Source: Nephrocerus scutellatus (lineage: Eukaryota; Arthropoda; Insecta; Diptera; Pipunculidae). From it: a stretch of 64,000 bases of DNA. Below, in pieces: positions 58,427 to 64,000 of this stretch (its first letter is position 1; every line of letters starts with the position of its first letter). The stretch lies in the NCBI GenBank assembly GCA_947095585.1, contig OX352766.1, positions 21,380,939 through 21,444,938 on the forward strand, in the 5' to 3' direction. The notes beneath the pieces are model-generated. The model ran no database searches, was not told where the DNA came from, and worked only from the letters and a program-made list of their open reading frames with translations. The position numbers and the translations under genes are program-made.

Positions 58427-59499
58427 GTACACAAAAAACATTAATATAGTGTGAAGAGATTGTCTTCAAGTAAAGAATCCTTCGAAATTAGATCAAAACT
58501 TCAAGCAAAACAGAACAAAACCACAAAAAGGGCAAAATAAAACAAAACAGAATTATAAATTAAAACAAAATAGAATGAGAATTGATTCATGGCAATAAGA
58601 GTACTGCCACTAGCAATACTCACATTAAATGCGGACTGCTGACGCGCCGCATTCCACACCACCAGTCGCACAAAGTTGCAGTACATTCCGTCTGCATACG
58701 ATTCATCTTGCAATCACTTTGTTGCCTGCCGAATGATCACCACAACACATATTATCATTTCGCTGACGACGCACACTGCGACGTTCATTGCTTGTGCGGC
58801 TCATCGTCGTCCACTCATCGACTGGGCACTGTGTGCGGACACCCGATACCTCGCTCCGTTGCGATGTAGACGGATGGCCTATTTGCTAAACAAATAAATA
58901 TACAGCAACGACGAGCAGCAGCAACATTGTTAACTCTGCGTACATCAGAATGTCTTATCGACAGCGGATTATTATCGCAGTTGCCGGCGTAGGCACCTTT
59001 CTCATCGTATACAGCTGGATAGCCAAGGCATGGGCCTGGTATCAGCTACTCGACGCTCTACACATTTGGAATGTGTGATGACGCAGCAACTTGGAGTCAC
59101 AGGCGATGGTGGTGGTGGACGGACTCGTATGGCGAGGCGAGCTTTCTTGCGGCAGTCGGCTGCACCCCAATTGGCAGTTCTTCAGGACCAGCTCACCCGA
59201 ATACTTCAGCATTCGTTCGGCGCGACTACAACTTAGTAATTATAGTAATAAATTGTTAGCCTTTCTTGCACTTAGAATAAATAGATCTTTTTTAGTGAAT
59301 AAGTTTTAACCCATAAACATAAGAAATAAATTAAACTCAAATCAACCGATCGTGTTCTTATTTCCGACCACCCCCCTGACTTTCGGAAGTATTAATCACC
59401 AACACTTTAAATAAATTGTCCATTTCAGAAAATAAATATTCAGAGATTATTTGAACCCTGTAGAAATCTTAAACAAATCCTGTAGAACTTCAAGACATC
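58427..59499. other. Upstream region of the second gypsy element; possible LTR/leader remnant
   Basis: GC-richer DNA at 58600-59240 with AATAAATATACAGC and AGAATAAATAGATC-type signals looks LTR-like. It does not match the candidate 3' LTR at 62878-63755, so it cannot be confirmed. The main part of gag expected here is absent. An A-rich (AAAAC) tract lies at 58503-58575. Confidence 0.35.
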
Positions 59500-59531
59500 C
59501 AAAAATTCTATGTATAAAAAATGACAAATAA

Positions 59532-60073
59532 CCGACCGGATCCTTAGAAACTTCCGTCGAGATTATCAATTGTACATCCAAAGGAAAGACTTCAATGACC
59601 TGCAAGAACTCATATCATTGGCCGAAGACTTGGAAATATTCCGTCTGCCCCAGAATCGACCAGACCTGCCCCCAGACATCGGCAGAACGAGTGGAGCTTA
59701 TTCTTTCCTACACTTCGATGCATCCCGTGTCTTCGCTAGCATAACCCTGGAAGGCGAGCCTGTAGACGCCACTATAGACACGGGAGCATCTCGGAGTTTC
59801 ATCAGCAAACGGTACGATAACAAACTCCGAAATCCGATGAACAGCGTGGCAGTAAACCTGACCGTAAACATGGCCGAAGGCACGCCCAGATGTGTGAAGG
59901 AGGTCCTAGAGCTAGGCGTACGCATCGGGGACAATTGCAACAGATTCACATTCCTAATCCTTCCACATGTGCTAGACGACGTCATCCTAGGACTAGATTT
60001 TCTACTTCAAATAAAAGCAAAGCTCAGCTGCGCGGGCCAAACGGTCGAACTACGGGAACTCAATGGGAAGTGA
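59532..60073 (+). pseudogene. gypsy gag stub plus aspartic protease
   Basis: The frame opens after a TGA at about 59520. It starts with a Gag C-terminal-like phrase (ILRNFRRDYQLYIQ, then DLQELISLAEDLE) and passes straight to a protease with ATIDTGASRSFIS and the second conserved block VILGLDFLLQ. The protease Asp is about residue 70 counted from Tyr-Ile-Gln. No CCHC zinc knuckle lies between, where one is usual, so a deletion is likely. Stop at 60073. Confidence 0.8.
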
Positions 60074-61190
60074 ATGAACTACTTGAGAAAAGATGCATTG
60101 AACCGTCACATAGCCCCCACAGTGCGCCCATAGTACTTGTGAGGAAGAAAACCGAGACTATGCATTGATTACCGGGAGTTGAATGCCCGATCGGTGCCAG
60201 ACGTGTATCCACTGCCGCGCATCCAACACATCCTAGACCGTCTCCGAGCGGCCCAATTCATCAGCAGTCTGGACCTACGAAACGGATACTGGCAGATCCC
60301 GATGGAGAAGCATAGCAAGCCATACACCGCGTTTACCGTGCCTGGCCGTGGCCTGTTCCAGTGGCGAGTAATGCCATTCGGACTACACTCAGCCCCAGCC
60401 ACCTTCCAACAAGCGCTTGACAGGGTGATAGGACCAGAAATGGAGCCACATGCCTTCGCCTATCTGGACGACATCATCGTTATAGGCCGGACATTCGAGG
60501 AACTACCGGGAAAACCTCCAACGAGTATTTAGGAGACTTCAGGCTGCAAACCTGAAAATAAACCCCGAAAAGTGTGAATTTTGTAAAAGGGAACTACGCT
60601 ATCTGGGTCACGTCGTAAGTAATCAGGGTATTCATACCAACCCAGAAAAGGTAGCAGCCATCCGACAGCTCCAACCCCCAAGAAATATTCAAGAGATGCG
60701 ACGATACTTGGGAATCGCCGCCTGGTACAGACGATTCGTCCCCGACTTTTCAGAGGTCTCACGACCACTCACAGCAAAGCATTGGAAATGGAGAGATGAG
60801 CAGCAAAAGGCGTTCGACCGTTTCAAAACAAAATTAACAGAAGCGCAGATCCTCGCATGTCCCGACTTCCAGAAGATTCGTATTGCAAACGGACGCAAGC
60901 GACTGCGGGCTTGGATTAGTACTGACTCAGGACCAAGACGAAGGGGAACGAGTCATCGCCTACGCTGGCCGCCATTTGAACCATGCAGAGCGGAATTATT
61001 TTCCCACGGAAAAGGAATGTCTAGCGATCGTCTGGGGAATACGAAAAATGCGCCAGCACGTAGATGTATACAGGTTCACAGTTCTGACCGATCATCTCGC
61101 GTTGAAGTGGCTACACTCCATTTCCAGTCCATCCGGACGTATCGCAAGTTGGTGTTTTTTGACCGATTTTCAAGGTGGACCGAACTGATC
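60060..61190 (+). pseudogene. pol: gypsy reverse transcriptase and RNase H (frameshifted)
   Basis: Pieces in three frames: WEVNELLEKRCIEPSHSPHS (60066-60160), CIDYREL with PLPRIQHIL, SLDLRNGYWQIPM, MPFGLHSAPATFQQ and YLDD (60461-60472), then YLGHVV, RRYLGIAAWYRRFVPDFSEV and the RNase H block QTDASDCGLGLVLTQ with RNYFPTEKECLAIVWGI and LTDHLALKWLH (to about 61120). Frame breaks lie near 60160, 60505 and 60890. Catalytic YLDD and the RNase H Asp and Glu are visible. Confidence 0.88.
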
Positions 61191-61585
61191 CCGATGCGAC
61201 AAGCGACGGCAGATGGGAAACAAAAGGCATTCCGAGAACGAATACTTGCACGATAAGGTGTACCGAAAATACTGATCACCGACAATGGAACACAATTCAC
61301 GAGCAGAACTTTCCAACGCTTCCTGCATAACATGGGAATTCGCATCAATTCACGGCCCCATATACACCACAAGAAAATCCAACCGAGAGGATGAATCGTA
61401 CTATAAAAACCATCATCTCCCAGCTGGCAGGACCACAGCAGCGTTCATGGGACGACAAACTCCCCGAGATAATGCTGGCAATTAACTCTAGCCTCACATA
61501 CACAACAACCGAAATATCATTCAATCAAGAGGACAACAGAGTGCAACAAAAAAGGAAAACAACCTTACGACAACGGGTATAATAA
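61140..61585 (+). pseudogene. gypsy integrase core (truncated, frameshifted)
   Basis: RNase H joins almost directly to the integrase core at about 61145. The HHCC zinc-binding domain and the first conserved Asp region are missing or only partly present. FDRFSRWTELIPM, ILITDNGTQFTSRTFQ and the later NRTIKTIISQLAG segment follow, split by a TAA at 61255 and frame changes near 61350-61390. The C-terminal part is lost in Gln/Asn-rich sequence. Confidence 0.8.
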
Positions 61586-61965
61586 TAAATAAAGCAAAAT
61601 TAGAATTTTACAACAACAATCACAGGAACAGCAGTCAGCAATACAGAAGCCAACAGAGCAAACTTTACAACCACAACCAAAAAGAACAAGGGGACAACAG
61701 TCCGGGACACAATGTTTCGGCAACAACTGCAAAGAGTCCAAACAACAACAACAGACTAGGGCAGACAGGGACATCATACAAAATCACCGCAAGAGAACTC
61801 TAGAACCAAGACTAGAAAGGAGAGAAAACCGCTCGCTAGGAGTAACGGTAACATCTAACTCAAACCGAGGTTTCTTTCTGAACAGCATCGCTAAGACTAA
61901 AATGGTCAACAGTGGTTATCACCGACTAGTTCCTAGAAAGATAATCAGACGAGCCGCCAAGAATA
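61586..61965 (+). other. CAA-rich low-complexity linker
   Basis: Encodes Asn/Gln/Ser-rich stretches in one frame until a TAG near 61800, then Arg/Lys-rich sequence. Possibly the tail of pol or the start of the next ORF. Confidence 0.45.
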
Positions 61966-62882
61966 ATGACGAAAGTAGACAGCGCCATGCGAGATAAAAA
62001 AACCTCACATGCAGCCAACGTAGACTATCCGCACCGGATTACCATCAAACGAACCCCAGACTCCTGGAAATTAGTTTCCAAACCAAGGGAAATCAACGAT
62101 TCACGGGTAGATACCCGTGCAGATACCCCACGGGACCTAGAGGCCACGACGTCCGAATTGCTGACTACCGCCGATAGGAAAAGGGCAAGTTCTTGAATGA
62201 CGTTCTCGTTGAAATCGGAATGAAGTGGCTGCAAAGCACGCGGTCGGATGACCATCCGAGCAGGATCAAACCATGCAGTCCTTTTCTGGTCTCGCAGATG
62301 CGGAACGTCCAGCCCACCCCAGGAGAAAGCGACGAATCGGTGGCAGTAGTGCGACATGCCCAGGTGCGAAACTGGGACAGGAAAGGGGAATTCCTCCAGA
62401 GCGACCTAGCCCTAGTCCCGATCTGCGAAAGGGACCATTGGTACTTGGCCGCGGTTAGTCGCCTAGGAATCCCCGACCAGGCGGAAATACGAATCTATGA
62501 CTCATTGGCCACCAGAAAACGTCAGCAGACCATCGAAATAGTTAGAGCATATTGCATACAAGAGCTCCGTGCGAAGGAACACCCAGGGACATGGCAGGAG
62601 TCCCACAGCCCACCACCCCGAAAGCAGCGCAGAACAGAGTCACCAGACAAAAAAGGAACCGAGGACGGAACAGAAAAAGCCAACAACCCATCACAAGAAG
62701 AAGTCGTTGCAGAGGACTGGACCCGGGACATGCGAGAGAAGATCGCCAATGCCAGGAACAAGCTGGAGAAGGGAAACTGGCGGCGGCTGAAAGTTTCCCA
62801 TGATCAGGGTCGCAAATTCTTCACAATTTTGCTGACCCGAGATGGAAGGACCAGCGTCATCCGACGTGACCGGGAGGTGTGA
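61966..62882 (+). pseudogene. Ulp1/SENP-like (C48) cysteine protease ORF downstream of integrase
   Basis: Two overlapping frames. 61966-62196 ends near the domain start (DLEATTSELLTTADRKR), and the main frame from about 62174 carries FLNDVLVEIGMKWLQ, LALVPICERDHWYLAAVSRL and EIRIYDSLATRKR. In Ulp1/SENP SUMO proteases the fold starts with a xLND..I phrase and uses the His of HW and the Asp of YDSL, both seen here. The following Gln and the Cys of the DCG motif are not visible: after AYCIQELRAKEHPGTWQESH the sequence becomes Pro/Lys/Glu-rich. So it is either catalytically broken or has lost that part. A conserved-looking C-terminus (EDWTRDMREKIANARNKLEK, then RRLKVSHDQG) ends with TGA at 62882, five bases into the candidate LTR. 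Substrate unknown. Confidence 0.6.
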
Positions 62883-63755
62883 GGAACAAATTTTCCACGC
62901 ACAAATTTTCATTTTTCATTTTTTTTTAGCTTAAAATTAAAAATTAATAAATAAAGACAAATGAATTATCATGTATAGAAATCTTTGTATTCCATATAAA
63001 CTGCCGTCGGCGTATTTTAATACACTCTCAGCAAATGCGCTCCTCTAAAGCGAAGAACAAAAATTAATGACTCGAAACTCACCACAGCGAGTAAGTCCCG
63101 CCCACCACGGCGAAAAACTACATCATAGAGCAAATAAAGTTCAGCAGGCAAATCTGCACCAAGATGACCAACACACCCACACAGCTGGAGAACGTCGATC
63201 GCTCTCCCCTCCGAACGAACACTGTAGGGTTAATGAACTATGCGACAAAACAAGTAGAAATCCGCAAAAACAACAACAAGAACACAAGAGGCTCGGCAAC
63301 ATATGAGCATACAAACAATACGCAATAAATACAAACCAACAAACAACAACAAAATTAAGAGGCCCGGCAGAAACGTGATTTGCGAAGTATCCTCTTCACT
63401 GGTTCAGACACTTGGACGCATAGACTCCGCTGAAACGTGATTTGCGAAGTATCCTCTTCACTGGTTCAGACACTTGGACGCACAGTCTCCGCTGAAACGT
63501 GATCTGCGAAGTATCCTCTTCACAGGTTCAGACACTTGGACACCTAGACTCCTTGTAGCTTTTTATAAGAATACACAATTTATCAACTTAGACCTAAGTC
63601 ATATTAAACCTAATTTTACCACAAACACTTAATTTTTAAAGACACGAATAAAGAATTAATAAGCCCCTGAAAGAAGTAAATTTTATTGTAAAGCCCTTTT
63701 ACCGAAGAACCCTGGTCACGCTGATGATACCCCGGCTGGGAAAAACCTCGTTACA
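62878..63755 (+). repeat. Candidate 3' LTR of the second gypsy element
   Basis: Starts TGTGAGGAAC right after the purine run GGGAGG and ends CCTCGTTACA, giving loosely complementary ends (TGT..ACA). It contains AATAAATAAAG (62947) and GAATAAAGAATT (63646) polyadenylation-type signals and the 62-bp tandem repeat. No second copy lies in the window, so this rests on position and end sequence. Confidence 0.4.
63370..63553. repeat. 62-bp tandem repeat (three units)
   Basis: Units start GAAACGTGATTTGCGAAGTA at about 63370, 63432 and 63494 and contain TCCTCTTCACTGGTTCAGAC and ACTTGGAC. Few differences between units. Confidence 0.93.
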
Positions 63756-64000
63756 CTATGTTTTGGTAGTAGTCCACTTTATGCTGGTCATTAGGTTATC
63801 TTTATTTCTTTTGGGATAGATCCTTATAAGCAGTAAGGAGTTTGTTCTTGGGAAGTCTGAGAGTTTCGATTCCTTGCAACGATTGTGGTCTGTAGCATGA
63901 TTATATTATCATGCATGTAGATGGTGAACCTGCACCATTGTCAGATTGTTCTCATATACTCCTTTGTCAATATGTGCATGCAATTGGAAAGTGAAGAGTG
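63756..64000. other. Window end, nothing recognised
   Basis: No ORF, RNA or repeat recognised in the final 245 bases. Confidence 0.4.

Larger units (their letters stand above)
59520..63755 (+). mobile_element. Second Ty3/gypsy element with a Ulp1-like extra ORF (defective)
   Basis: Plus-strand order: gag C-terminal stub, protease, reverse transcriptase, RNase H, integrase core, a Gln/Asn-rich stretch, a Ulp1-like ORF and a candidate 3' LTR. Sequence is clearly different from the 8.4-21 kb element. Several frameshifts and at least two deletions (most of gag; the stretch between RNase H and the integrase core) make it non-functional. The 5' LTR was not found. Confidence 0.8.

Noticed and set aside
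58560..59400. 5' LTR of the second gypsy element
   Set aside because: Looks LTR-like in composition but does not match the candidate 3' LTR, so it was not called as an LTR.

Overview
This window reads as repeat-dense, gene-poor, AT-rich DNA from an animal nuclear genome, almost certainly an arthropod and probably an insect. The evidence is the mix of elements: a Helitron, long-LTR Ty3/gypsy elements, a Jockey-type LINE, a mariner, a tRNA-headed SINE and a long tandem satellite. Frequent TACATA/CATATG runs resemble higher fly intergenic DNA, but that is only an impression. I found no intact host protein gene and no intact tRNA, rRNA or CRISPR locus. Nearly every recognisable coding stretch is a transposon remnant.

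Layout, left half. Positions 1-360 hold a short tandem repeat related to the inverted repeat further right, and 1129-1421 is a SINE. At 1671-4968 lies a frameshifted Helitron replication-initiator pseudogene with 23-residue tandem repeats at its N-terminus and no helicase. Fragments of a dispersed repeat family with ~120-bp internal units follow (4966-7270; more at 39.7-46.1 kb and 54.5-56.9 kb). At 8361-21065 is a minus-strand Ty3/gypsy element about 12.7 kb long, with very long LTRs (2658 and 3108 bp), an exact tRNA-Lys-type primer site, a RING-H2 ORF, gag and pol. A 55-bp duplicate of the gag/pol junction separates the RING ORF from gag. Skipping it puts both in one frame, so the ancestral Gag very probably began with a RING finger.

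Layout, middle. Abutting the LTR is one arm of a 607-bp inverted repeat (21066-21672 and 24862-25468), which contains an AAGACC-type microsatellite and one unit of a 180-bp satellite. Between the arms sit a 742-bp non-autonomous Helitron (23011-23752) and a block duplicated at 25716-26211. The satellite fills 24317-25052 and 26212-34860 (about 52 units), with a higher-order pattern of about 3.6 kb. A defective Jockey-type LINE (about 35.05-37.8 kb), a hAT/ZBED-like fossil and a SINE with an 11-bp target duplication (38496-38809) come next.

Layout, right half. From 40 to 57 kb there are more fragments of the ~120-bp-unit family, a 119-bp tandem array, an LTR-like segment related to the 8.4-21 kb element, a deleted mariner, a degenerate repeat block (48.2-50.1 kb) and three SINE copies flanking a Helitron 5' end. 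At about 59.5-63.75 kb is a second, unrelated Ty3/gypsy element on the plus strand. It has protease, reverse transcriptase, RNase H and integrase fragments and an extra ORF resembling a Ulp1/SENP (C48) cysteine protease, which ends at the start of a candidate 3' LTR.

The two most interesting observations are the RING finger joined to a gypsy Gag and the Ulp1-like ORF downstream of integrase in the other gypsy element. Both are accessory domains of ubiquitin/SUMO type. Whether either has been described before cannot be judged from sequence alone.
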